Source of the DNA: an uncultured Christensenella sp.
GTDB lineage: Bacteria; Bacillota; Clostridia; Christensenellales; Pumilibacteraceae
DNA length: 64,000 nt
NCBI GenBank assembly: GCA_910585955.1
Contig: CAJUGC010000008.1
Span: 1 to 64,000 of the forward strand
Reading direction: 5' to 3'
In this document: positions 8,388 through 15,556 of the stretch, piece by piece
Layout: every line of letters begins with the position of its first letter
Position numbering within the stretch: position 1 is the stretch's first letter
Notes under the pieces: model-generated
Seen by the model: only the letters and a program-made list of their open reading frames with translations
Database searches by the model: none
Told to the model about the DNA's origin: nothing
Translations under genes and position numbers: made by a program

Positions 8388-8702
8388 ATGGAAAAAGATT
8401 TGACCATCGGAATACTCAATGAAATTTACGGAGCTCTTTTGACCGATAATCAGCGCGATATGATCAGGAGCTATTACGACTGTGATTTATCGCTTGGAGA
8501 AATCGCCGAAAATTGCGGCATTTCGAGACAGGCGGTGCGTGACAGCGTTGCAAAAGGAAGAGAAGCTCTTTTGGAGTATGAGCGTAGGCTTGGCACAAAG
8601 GATAAGCTCGACCGATTGAAAAGCAGTCTCGAAGAATGCCTTTGTGAAAAAGAGCTTGACGTATTAAGACAAAAAATCGGCGAAGTTATTAAAAGCATTT
8701 GA
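8388..8702 (+). CDS. ylxM: YlxM-family SRP-associated helix-turn-helix protein
   Basis: A 104-residue protein of the UPF0122/YlxM family, which resembles sigma-70 region 4. Residues about 15-60 hold QRDMIRSYYDCDLSLGEIAENCGISRQAVRDSVAK. Family members sit directly upstream of ffh and influence the SRP GTPase cycle; DNA binding has also been proposed from the fold. The start is uncertain: ATG 8388 matches the family N-terminus but has no ribosome-binding site, and an in-frame ATG at 8364 lies in the loop of the inverted repeat. Separated from ffh by 18 bp. Confidence 0.85.
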   Translation: MEKDLTIGILNEIYGALLTDNQRDMIRSYYDCDLSLGEIAENCGISRQAVRDSVAKGREALLEYERRLGTKDKLDRLKSSLEECLCEKELDVLRQKIGEVIKSI

Positions 8703-8720
8703 TTTATCTCGGAGATATAT

Positions 8721-10040
8721 ATGGGTTTATTCAGCAGTTTGTCCGAAAAATTGAGCCATGTCTTCAGTAAACTGACGTCGCGCGGTAAGCTGACGGAGCT
8801 CGAGATTAAGCAAGCAATGCGTGAGATACGCGTTGCTCTTCTCGAAGCCGATGTTAGTTTTTCCGTCGTAAAAGATTTTGTCGCGCGTGTCAGTGAAAAA
8901 GCGGTCGGAGAAAAAATTCTTAACAGTCTGACTCCGGGTCAGCAAGTAATTAAAATCGTTAATGAAGAGCTTATAGCTCTTATGGGAAGCACAGGTAGCG
9001 GACTCGAAACGGCGGACAAGCCGCCTACTGTTATCATGATGTGCGGACTTCAAGGCGCGGGAAAGACGACCATGTGCGGAAAGCTTGCTCTTATGCTAAA
9101 AGGACAGGGCAAAAAACCCATGTTGGTCGCCGGCGATATATACCGTCCCGCAGCTATAAATCAGTTGCAAGTCGTCGGTAAAAGCGTAAATACCGAGGTA
9201 TACGAGCACGGAACACAAAAGCCGTATAAAACTGTTCTCGAGGCTCTTAAAATCGCAGAGAAAAAAGGCTATGATACGATAATTGTCGATACTGCCGGGC
9301 GTTTACACATAAACGACGATCTCATGAGAGAGCTTGAGGACATAAAGCGGGAAGTCAAACCAACCGAAATTCTGTTGACTGTCGACGCCATGACGGGACA
9401 GGACGCCGTTACGGTTGCTACGACTTTCAATGACAGATTGGATGTAACGGGCGTGATCCTTACAAAGCTCGACGGCGATACCCGCGGCGGCGCGGCTCTG
9501 TCGATAAAAGCCGTTACGGGAAAGCCGATAAAGTTTTGCGGTATCGGCGAAAAAATGGGAGACATAGAACAGTTCCATCCCGACAGAATGGCTTCGCGTA
9601 TTCTCGGAATGGGAGACGTTTTGACTCTCATAGAAAAGGCTCAGAAAGCAGTATCCGAAGAAGAAATGCAAAAGCTTGAAAAAAAACTTCGCGAATCGAG
9701 CTTTACGCTTGATGACTTCTTAAATCAATTCGAGAGTCTGTCAAAAATGGGAGATCTGTCTCAACTCATTTCCATGATGCCTGGAATCGGTCCCAATGTT
9801 AAAATAAGCGAAAAGGATATCGATGAAAAGCGTCTCGCGCGATTTAAGGCAATTATACAATCAATGACGATGTACGAGCGTGAGCATCCCGAAATTATCA
9901 AGTCTTCCAGAAGAAGAAGAATTGCTGCGGGAAGCGGCACTACAATTCAGGACGTAAACCAACTGCTTAAGCAGTTTGACCAAACGAAAGATATGATGCG
10001 GGCAATGAAGGGCGGCAAAAGACTTCCCTTTAGGCGATAA
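8721..10040 (+). CDS. ffh: Signal recognition particle protein Ffh
   Basis: A 439-residue SRP54 GTPase of usual length. The N domain is followed by the G domain (GLQGAGKT at 109-116, DTAGRLHIND, TKLDGDTRGGAA). The Met-rich M domain begins near residue 300 and binds the SRP RNA and signal sequences; it contains SRRRRIAAGSG, the RNA-contacting helix-turn. It works with FtsY. CGGAGAT precedes the ATG. Confidence 0.97.
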   Translation: MGLFSSLSEKLSHVFSKLTSRGKLTELEIKQAMREIRVALLEADVSFSVVKDFVARVSEKAVGEKILNSLTPGQQVIKIVNEELIALMGSTGSGLETADKPPTVIMMCGLQGAGKTTMCGKLALMLKGQGKKPMLVAGDIYRPAAINQLQVVGKSVNTEVYEHGTQKPYKTVLEALKIAEKKGYDTIIVDTAGRLHINDDLMRELEDIKREVKPTEILLTVDAMTGQDAVTVATTFNDRLDVTGVILTKLDGDTRGGAALSIKAVTGKPIKFCGIGEKMGDIEQFHPDRMASRILGMGDVLTLIEKAQKAVSEEEMQKLEKKLRESSFTLDDFLNQFESLSKMGDLSQLISMMPGIGPNVKISEKDIDEKRLARFKAIIQSMTMYEREHPEIIKSSRRRRIAAGSGTTIQDVNQLLKQFDQTKDMMRAMKGGKRLPFRR

Positions 10041-10077
10041 AATATTAAAATAATTTTTTCAAGGAGAAAACAGAAAA

Positions 10078-10374
10078 ATGGCAGTTAAAATCAGATTGAC
10101 GAGATTAGGCGACAAAAAATCCCCGTTTTACCGCGTCGTCGTAGCGGACTCGCGTTCACCTCGCGACGGAAGATTTATCGATATCGTAGGTACTTATAAT
10201 CCGCTCAAGAATCCGGCAGAAATCAAGATCGACGCAGAGAAAGCAAAGCAGTGGATATCCAACGGCGCTCAGCCTACCGATACGGTCAAGGGTCTGCTTG
10301 TTCGTGCAGGCGTCCTCGAAGAGGGAAAACGCGCTCCCGCAAAGACAAAGGTAGAAAAGAAAAAGAAGGACTAA
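10078..10374 (+). CDS. rpsP: 30S ribosomal protein S16
   Basis: A 98-residue protein beginning MAVKIRLTRLGDKKSPFYRVVVADSR, a form diagnostic of S16. It binds 16S rRNA early in 30S assembly. The lysine-rich tail is normal for the family. AAGGAGA lies upstream. It is followed six bases later by khpA, the usual neighbour in Bacillota. Confidence 0.97.
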   Translation: MAVKIRLTRLGDKKSPFYRVVVADSRSPRDGRFIDIVGTYNPLKNPAEIKIDAEKAKQWISNGAQPTDTVKGLLVRAGVLEEGKRAPAKTKVEKKKKD

Positions 10375-10380
10375 CAACAT

Positions 10381-10605
10381 ATGAGCGAGCTTGTTGAATA
10401 TCTCGTTAAGGAGCTTGTCGATTGCCCTCAAGAGGTTAAAGTTACCGAGGAAAACGATGTCGTAAAAGTTTCGGTGGCGAAGTCGGATATGGGCAAAATT
10501 ATAGGTCGACAGGGAAGAATCGCAAAGTCGATACGCGCAATAGTTAAAGCCGCGGCGGCAAAGCTGGGAAAAAAGTGCTCGGTCGAAATAATTGAAGTAG
10601 AATAA
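10381..10605 (+). CDS. khpA: KH-domain RNA-binding protein KhpA (YlqC)
   Basis: A 74-residue single type-II KH domain. The GxxG loop is GRQG in MGKIIGRQGRIAKSIRAIVKAAA. KhpA forms a dimer or pairs with KhpB and binds many RNAs, affecting cell division and small RNA regulation in Gram-positives. Its position between rpsP and rimM is conserved across Bacillota. No convincing Shine-Dalgarno is seen beyond AAGGAC before the rpsP stop, so translation may be coupled. Confidence 0.93.
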   Translation: MSELVEYLVKELVDCPQEVKVTEENDVVKVSVAKSDMGKIIGRQGRIAKSIRAIVKAAAAKLGKKCSVEIIEVE

Positions 10606-10611
10606 TGCTTT

Positions 10612-10639
10612 GAGGAAGGTCTTACCTTCCTCGGTTTTT
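10612..10639 (+). terminator. Internal terminator-like hairpin between khpA and rimM
   Basis: GAGGAAGGT / ACCTTCCTC (9 bp, perfect) with a CTT loop, then GG and five T. It likely lowers transcription from ffh-rpsP-khpA into rimM-trmD rather than ending it, since I find no promoter between it and rimM. Confidence 0.65.
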
Positions 10640-10653
10640 ATGCGGAGATTTTT

Positions 10654-11160
10654 ATGGATTATATCGTAGTCGGCGAGGTGCTGAAAGCGCAGGGCATTCG
10701 CGGAGAAATCAAAATAAAGCCGCTCACGGACGATCCCGCTCGTTTCAGAAAATTGCGCGCTGTCTATATAGACGAACGCATTTTCAGAATATCATCATGT
10801 CGAATAAACGAAAATGTATTTTTGAAGCTCGACGGCATTGAGGATCGTAACGAAGCGGAAAAGCTCGTCGGAAAATTCGTGCGCATAGATCGACTGTATG
10901 CCGTAACGCCCGATGACGACAGTTACTTTATCGTAGATTTGATAGGTTGTGAAATCCACGGAACGGATGAAGATGTTTTCGGTACTGTCATCGGCGTCGA
11001 TAATTACGGTTCTGCAGATGTAATAACGGCACGCGCAAAAAACGGTAAAGTATTTCGCTTTCCGTTCCTTAAGCGTGTACTCTATTCCGTAGACACCGAT
11101 AAAAAAATAATCAAAGTAGATTCTCGAGAACTCGAATCGGTGTGCGTATATGAAGATTAA
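10654..11160 (+). CDS. rimM: Ribosome maturation factor RimM
   Basis: A 168-residue protein beginning DYIVVGEVLKAQGIRGEIKIKPLTDDPARF, the conserved RimM N-terminal beta-barrel. The C-terminal PRC-barrel (about residues 90-168) holds YFIVDLIGCEI and the FPFLKRVL stretch. It binds S19 and assists maturation of the 30S head. GCGGAGA precedes the ATG. Its end overlaps the trmD start by 11 bp. Confidence 0.95.
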   Translation: MDYIVVGEVLKAQGIRGEIKIKPLTDDPARFRKLRAVYIDERIFRISSCRINENVFLKLDGIEDRNEAEKLVGKFVRIDRLYAVTPDDDSYFIVDLIGCEIHGTDEDVFGTVIGVDNYGSADVITARAKNGKVFRFPFLKRVLYSVDTDKKIIKVDSRELESVCVYED

Positions 11161-11830
11161 GGTTTTAACTCTTTTTCCCGAAATGTTCGATTGTTTGAAA
11201 AGCAGCGTTATAGGTCGTGCTATAGACGGCGGTAAGCTGCAATTCGAAGCAGTAGATATACGCGCATATTCAAAGGACAGGCATCATAAGTGCGACGACT
11301 ATCCTTTTGGAGGGGGCGCAGGCATGGTGATGATGCCGCAGCCTATTTTCGACGCTTTTCAAGCTGTCGATCCCGAGAGAAAAAGCAGACGCATTTATAT
11401 GTCTCCGAAAGGACGAAGGCTTTCGGACTCCGTTGCGCGTGAACTTGCAAGCGAAAATCGCGATTTGATTTTGTTGTGCGGTCACTATGAAGGCGTAGAT
11501 CAGCGCGTTATAGAGCTTTGTATCGACGACGAACTTTCGATAGGCGATTATGTGCTTACAGGAGGCGAACTTGCCGCCATGGTGACGGTAGACGCTTTGG
11601 CGCGTTTTCTTCCCGGAGTTTTGGGATGCGAGCAGTCGAGCAGAGACGAAAGTTTTGCTTCAAATAGGCTCGAATACCCGCAGTACACTCGTCCTGCCGA
11701 ATTTATGGGGATTAAAGTCCCCGACGTACTTCTCAGCGGACATCATGCGAATGTGGATAAATGGCGACGAGAACAAGCCGACACAATTACGTCTTTGTTG
11801 CGTCCGGACATTATGGAGGACAAAAAGTGA
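11150..11830 (+). CDS. trmD: tRNA (guanine-N1-)-methyltransferase TrmD
   Basis: A 226-residue SPOUT methyltransferase that makes m1G37 in tRNAs, preventing +1 frameshifts. The trefoil-knot SAM site is in LLCGHYEGVDQR and SIGDYVLTGGELAAMVTVDA. The family end LSGHHANVDKWRREQ is present. It overlaps rimM by 11 bp and rbgA by 4 bp. In most bacteria rplS follows; here rplS lies 32 kb away at 43697. Confidence 0.97.
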   Translation: MKIKVLTLFPEMFDCLKSSVIGRAIDGGKLQFEAVDIRAYSKDRHHKCDDYPFGGGAGMVMMPQPIFDAFQAVDPERKSRRIYMSPKGRRLSDSVARELASENRDLILLCGHYEGVDQRVIELCIDDELSIGDYVLTGGELAAMVTVDALARFLPGVLGCEQSSRDESFASNRLEYPQYTRPAEFMGIKVPDVLLSGHHANVDKWRREQADTITSLLRPDIMEDKK

Positions 11831-12678
11831 ATATAAATTGGTTTCCGGGGCATATGTCGAAATCTATGCGTATGATGAGCGACGATATAAAGCTTGTGGA
11901 TGCGGTTATTTACGTCCTCGATGCGCGTGCGCCATATAGTTGTTTAAATCCCGAATTCGAAAAGCTTGTAAGCGGAAAACCTGTAATTTATGTGCTCAAT
12001 AAAGCCGATTTGGGCGATGAAATCAAAATTACCCGTTGGAAAGAAAAATTGTCCGGAGAACGTCGTATAGCCGTTACGGCGGTAGGGACAACTTCCGGCA
12101 GTACAGGTGCTATTTCTTTCGCCGCAAAGAAACTCTGCGGATCAAAGCTCGAAAAGTACAAAAATAAAGGCGTTAAGACCACTATTCGCGCCATGGTCAT
12201 AGGTGTTCCGAATTGCGGCAAATCTACGATTATCAATTGTCTTTGTCGGTCATCTAAGACGGTTACCGGGAATAAACCCGGAGTGACGCGTGGAAAGCAA
12301 TGGGTGCGCGTAAACGATTATTTCGAGGTTCTCGACACGCCGGGGACGCTATATCCTAAGCTGACAGATCAAAACGTAGCAAAAAGATTGGCGTTTATCG
12401 GGAGTATCAGAGACGAAGTCGTCGATACGTTCGAATTGGCTATGGCGTTAGTAGAAGAGATACGACTTGTCGACAAGGCTCTGCTTGAATTAAGATATAA
12501 TGTTGATACGGATTTGTCGGGCGAAGAATTTTTAAAAGCGGCGGCGCGCCGTCGAGGATACATCATTAAAGGCGGAGAAATCGATATGGAGAGAATGGCG
12601 AGCGCTCTACTTGACGATTTTCGAAAGGGAAGGCTGGGAAAAATAACATTGGAGAATGCGGATGAGTATCACATCTAA
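11827..12678 (+). CDS. rbgA: Ribosome biogenesis GTPase RbgA (YlqF)
   Basis: A 283-residue circularly permuted GTPase: G4 NKAD (58-61) precedes G1 GVPNCGKS (126-133) and G3 DTPG (170-173). The N-terminus NINWFPGHMSKS is the RbgA signature. It acts in late 50S assembly. The start is GTG 11827, which overlaps the trmD stop as GTGA; an upstream ATG in the same frame would give a non-homologous extension inside trmD. The C-terminus overlaps rnhB by 17 bp. Confidence 0.95.
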   Translation: MNINWFPGHMSKSMRMMSDDIKLVDAVIYVLDARAPYSCLNPEFEKLVSGKPVIYVLNKADLGDEIKITRWKEKLSGERRIAVTAVGTTSGSTGAISFAAKKLCGSKLEKYKNKGVKTTIRAMVIGVPNCGKSTIINCLCRSSKTVTGNKPGVTRGKQWVRVNDYFEVLDTPGTLYPKLTDQNVAKRLAFIGSIRDEVVDTFELAMALVEEIRLVDKALLELRYNVDTDLSGEEFLKAAARRRGYIIKGGEIDMERMASALLDDFRKGRLGKITLENADEYHI

Positions 12679-13261
12679 GCTTTTTGAATACGATAGATCT
12701 TTTTCATGTCTTGTGGGCGGCATGGATGAGGCAGGTCGCGGACCGCTTGCGGGACCGGTGATTTGTGCTTGTTGCATAATGCCTCTCGACGTCATGATCG
12801 ACGGAATAAACGACAGCAAAAAAGTGTCTGAAAAAGTTAGAGAACGGCTATACGACGAAATTACGGATAAATGCCTTGCGTACGGAGTGGGAATTGTAGA
12901 ACATGATGTAATTGATGAGATAAATATTCTTCAAGCGACGAAACTCGGTATGAAAAAAGCTTTTGAAAATATGCAAGTCAAACCAGAGGTTTTACTTATA
13001 GACGCAGTGAAGGTCGAACTTCCTGTCGCAATTCGTTCCATAATAAAAGGAGACGCTCAAAGTTATAATATAGCGGCAGCTTCTATAATCGCTAAAGTTA
13101 CGAGAGACAGAATGATGAGAGAATACGATATGCTTTATCCGCAATACGGTTTTGCGAAAAACAAAGGCTACGGAACCAAGGTTCATACGGACGCAATCAA
13201 ATCTTTTGGCAGTTGTCCTATACATCGTCGTACATTTATAAGGAAATTCGAAGATGTCTAA
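12662..13261 (+). CDS. rnhB: Ribonuclease HII
   Basis: A 199-residue enzyme that cuts RNA in RNA-DNA hybrids and removes misincorporated ribonucleotides. The motif GGMDEAGRGPLAGPV carries the first catalytic Asp and Glu; further catalytic Asp residues lie in LLIDAV and ASIIAKVTRD. The start was set at ATG 12662 because GGAGA at 12651-12655 is properly spaced from it and too close to the ATG at 12656. It overlaps rbgA and yraN at its two ends. Confidence 0.95.
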   Translation: MSITSKLFEYDRSFSCLVGGMDEAGRGPLAGPVICACCIMPLDVMIDGINDSKKVSEKVRERLYDEITDKCLAYGVGIVEHDVIDEINILQATKLGMKKAFENMQVKPEVLLIDAVKVELPVAIRSIIKGDAQSYNIAAASIIAKVTRDRMMREYDMLYPQYGFAKNKGYGTKVHTDAIKSFGSCPIHRRTFIRKFEDV

Positions 13262-13628
13262 AAAAAATAATAAAGTTTTGGGAGACGGCGGCGAACGCCT
13301 TGCAAAGGCCTACTTCGTCAGTAAAGGCTATCGCATACTGAACGCAAACTATAAGACCGATATAGGTGAAATCGATCTTGTTGTCACAAACGAAACCGAT
13401 CTTATATTTGTCGAAGTTAAGACCAGATCCGGTCTCGGATACGGGTATCCTGCAGAAGCAGTAACATTCGCAAAGCAAAAAAAGATAAGCCAAGTTGCAT
13501 CGCAATATATCAAGCGATTCGGACTTTACGATGTGCCGGTGCGTTTCGATGTCGTGGAAGTATTTGCTCAAAGCGGAGAAATAAATCATATTGAGGACGC
13601 TTTCAACAGTTATCTTAAATACTCTTAA
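13254..13628 (+). CDS. YraN/UPF0102 nuclease-fold protein
   Basis: A 124-residue UPF0102 protein. The restriction-endonuclease-like core is visible: GERLAKAYFVSKGYRIL, then GEIDLVV and FVEVKTRS (the E/D...EVK catalytic pattern). The family lies beside rnhB in many bacteria; its physiological substrate is unsettled. It overlaps rnhB by 8 bp and ends the cluster. Confidence 0.9.
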   Translation: MSKKNNKVLGDGGERLAKAYFVSKGYRILNANYKTDIGEIDLVVTNETDLIFVEVKTRSGLGYGYPAEAVTFAKQKKISQVASQYIKRFGLYDVPVRFDVVEVFAQSGEINHIEDAFNSYLKYS

Positions 13629-13733
13629 CGAAATAAAAGATCCCTGAGTTCACACAATAATAGGAGAGATAGCAGCTTTGCGGCACGGCATCTCGAATTT
13701 CAAACCGTTTAAATGTTTTTTGTGCTCAAACAC

Positions 13734-13762
13734 TTGCATTATATTTTTTGCGGGTGTAAAAT
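13734..13762 (+). promoter_or_regulatory. Promoter of the ATP synthase operon
   Basis: TTGCAT, 17-bp spacer, TAAAAT, in the 164-bp gap between yraN and atpB. The rest of the gap holds no recognisable gene; a 63-codon frame through it overlaps atpB out of frame. Confidence 0.7.
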
Positions 13763-13792
13763 TGTATAGACGAAGATTAGGTTGGTTTAACT

Positions 13793-14482
13793 ATGGCAGA
13801 TACAAAGTTAAATATGGAGTTGCCCTCGTTGCAACCCAAAACAATATATTTCGAAGGGAGTCCGTTTAAAATTACGGACACTATGGTATCGGCTGCGATA
13901 ACTACCGTAGTTCTCATAATTTTTGCAATTATAGTTCGAGTGGCATTCATACCCAGATGGAAAAAAACTTACGATAAGAAATCCGGTTTTCGTCTGCTGT
14001 TAGAAGCTCTCGTAAATATGTTCGAGGACAATGCGGTTTCTACTGTAGGACATAACAGCAAGTTTATTGCGCCTTGGTATTTCGCTGCGGCGGCGTTTGT
14101 ATGTATCGGCACGCTTCTCGAAATGACGGGGCTCAGACCGCCGACAAGCGATTTAAACGTAACTCTTTCATTGGGAGTTACTACGTTTGTGCTGATAAAT
14201 TATTATGGTTTCAAAGAAAAAAAATGGCGAAGATTTTTGCGGTTTGCCAATCCCATTAACGATTTGACGGATATAGTTATTCCGTTTTCCATGGCTCTTC
14301 GAATGTTCGGAAGCGTATTTTCCGGATATCTCATCATGCACTTAATTTATAGTTTGCCGTGGTTTGCCAAAATAGCTTTACCTGCGTTGGCGTCGGTGAT
14401 ATTCACAATATTTCACGCGCTTATACAGAGTTATATTTTTATGTTTTTGTCTATGAGCTTTATTTCGGAAGCTACTGAATAA
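13793..14482 (+). CDS. atpB: ATP synthase F0 subunit a
   Basis: A 229-residue polytopic protein with about five membrane segments. The essential stator arginine is R170 in FSMALRMFGSVFSG. The subunit forms the two ion half-channels against the c-ring. No atpI gene precedes it. The ATG has no strong Shine-Dalgarno (AGGTTGG). It heads an operon in the order a-c-b-delta-alpha-gamma-beta-epsilon. Confidence 0.95.
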   Translation: MADTKLNMELPSLQPKTIYFEGSPFKITDTMVSAAITTVVLIIFAIIVRVAFIPRWKKTYDKKSGFRLLLEALVNMFEDNAVSTVGHNSKFIAPWYFAAAAFVCIGTLLEMTGLRPPTSDLNVTLSLGVTTFVLINYYGFKEKKWRRFLRFANPINDLTDIVIPFSMALRMFGSVFSGYLIMHLIYSLPWFAKIALPALASVIFTIFHALIQSYIFMFLSMSFISEATE

Positions 14483-14497
14483 CGGAGGTATCATATT

Positions 14498-14770
14498 ATG
14501 AGTACTGTTTTAACGACAATTATCTGTACAGTGTCTATGTTGATTTCGGCTGTAGGAGAGTATGCTGCTTTGGGAGCGGGTATAGCGGCCTTTACGGGAG
14601 TCGGAGCCGGTATAGGAATGGGAATTGCTACCGGCAAAGCCGTGGAGGGCATAGCGAGACAGCCCGAAGCCGAGAAGAAGATACGCACAACTTTATTGCT
14701 CGGTTTGGCTTTCGCCGAAACGACGGCAATATACGGCGTGTTTATTGCGATTTTGACTATTGTAATGTAG
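14498..14770 (+). CDS. atpE: ATP synthase F0 subunit c
   Basis: A 90-residue hairpin of two membrane helices joined by the polar loop ARQPEAEKK. The ion-binding carboxylate is E74 (FAETTAIYG). In Na+-type c subunits a Gln in GxGQG and a Ser/Thr after the Glu complete the site; here Thr75 is present but the Gln position is Met41 (GIGMG). The coupling ion is therefore uncertain. CGGAGGT precedes the start. Confidence 0.95.
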   Translation: MSTVLTTIICTVSMLISAVGEYAALGAGIAAFTGVGAGIGMGIATGKAVEGIARQPEAEKKIRTTLLLGLAFAETTAIYGVFIAILTIVM

Positions 14771-14778
14771 GTTGCGGC

Positions 14779-15336
14779 ATGAGCGTTTCGATATTGCAGT
14801 TTAGGCAAGCTATCTCGGTATTTACACCGATATGCGCAAACGTCTTTGAAAGTCTCGGACTTGGCTGGTGGGAGATTTTATTTCATACAGTCAATTTGCT
14901 TGTACTTATAATCGCGTTGCGCTTTTTGCTGTATAAGCCTATTAAAAAACTCATTGCCAATCATAAAAAGAAGATGGATGACGTTTTCGAAGAGAATAAA
15001 AAGCTCGAAAAAGAAGCCGTCGAAGCAAAAGAAAAATACGACAAGATGATTATCGAAGCAAAAGAAGAAGTGGCTAAGGCAAGCGTCGAAGCTGCCGACA
15101 ACGCGAGAATCAAGTCGGAAGCAACTATTGAAGAGGCGAAGAAACAAGCCGAAAACATAATTGAAAGCGCAAAGCGCGAGACGGAAGCCGAAAGGCAACG
15201 TATGAAAAACGACTATCGTGAGACAGTCGGACGGCTTGCCGTGGATATTGCCGAAAAAGTGCTTGAGCGTGAAATAGATAAAAAAGACAATGCAAAGATT
15301 ATAGATAAGTGTCTCGACGAGTGGGAGGACAGATGA
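14779..15336 (+). CDS. atpF: ATP synthase F0 subunit b
   Basis: A 185-residue peripheral-stalk subunit. One membrane helix lies at about residues 33-53 (ILFHTVNLLVLIIALRFLLY), then a long charged coiled coil to the end. An N-terminal stretch of roughly 28 residues before the helix is longer than in most b subunits, and the ATG lacks a good ribosome-binding site. The C-terminal coil normally docks on the delta C-terminal domain. Its stop overlaps the delta start (ATGA). Confidence 0.93.
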   Translation: MSVSILQFRQAISVFTPICANVFESLGLGWWEILFHTVNLLVLIIALRFLLYKPIKKLIANHKKKMDDVFEENKKLEKEAVEAKEKYDKMIIEAKEEVAKASVEAADNARIKSEATIEEAKKQAENIIESAKRETEAERQRMKNDYRETVGRLAVDIAEKVLEREIDKKDNAKIIDKCLDEWEDR

Positions 15337-15548
15337 ACGCAATTAAGGTCATTTCTTCCGATGTTCTCGATGCGGATATGAAGCGCAAGGTAGAAAAGTC
15401 ATTCCGAAACAAACATGAAGAAACAGTGCAATTCGTCTATGATGTAGACCCTTCTCTTATAGGCGGTATTCTCGTGATTGACGGCGACAAGTACTATGAC
15501 GCTTCCGTGCGTGGACAACTTGCGGTAATAAAACGTAATTTGAAGTAA
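15333..15548 (+). CDS. atpH: ATP synthase delta subunit, C-terminal domain only (mini-delta)
   Basis: Only 71 residues, against about 180 for normal delta. What is present is the conserved C-terminal domain: DPSLIGG at residues 39-45 and DASVRGQL at 56-63, the parts that contact subunit b. The whole N-terminal six-helix bundle that binds the alpha N-termini is absent. It is not a frameshift remnant, because atpF ends at 15336 and its stop overlaps the ATG at 15333 in the ATGA manner, leaving no room for the missing domain. Eight bp separate it from atpA. Confidence 0.88.
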   Translation: MNAIKVISSDVLDADMKRKVEKSFRNKHEETVQFVYDVDPSLIGGILVIDGDKYYDASVRGQLAVIKRNLK

Positions 15549-15556
15549 AGGCGTAT

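Noticed and set aside
13678..13869. 63-codon plus-strand frame in the gap before atpB
   Set aside because: It overlaps atpB out of frame and contains the atp promoter; nothing protein-like is seen.
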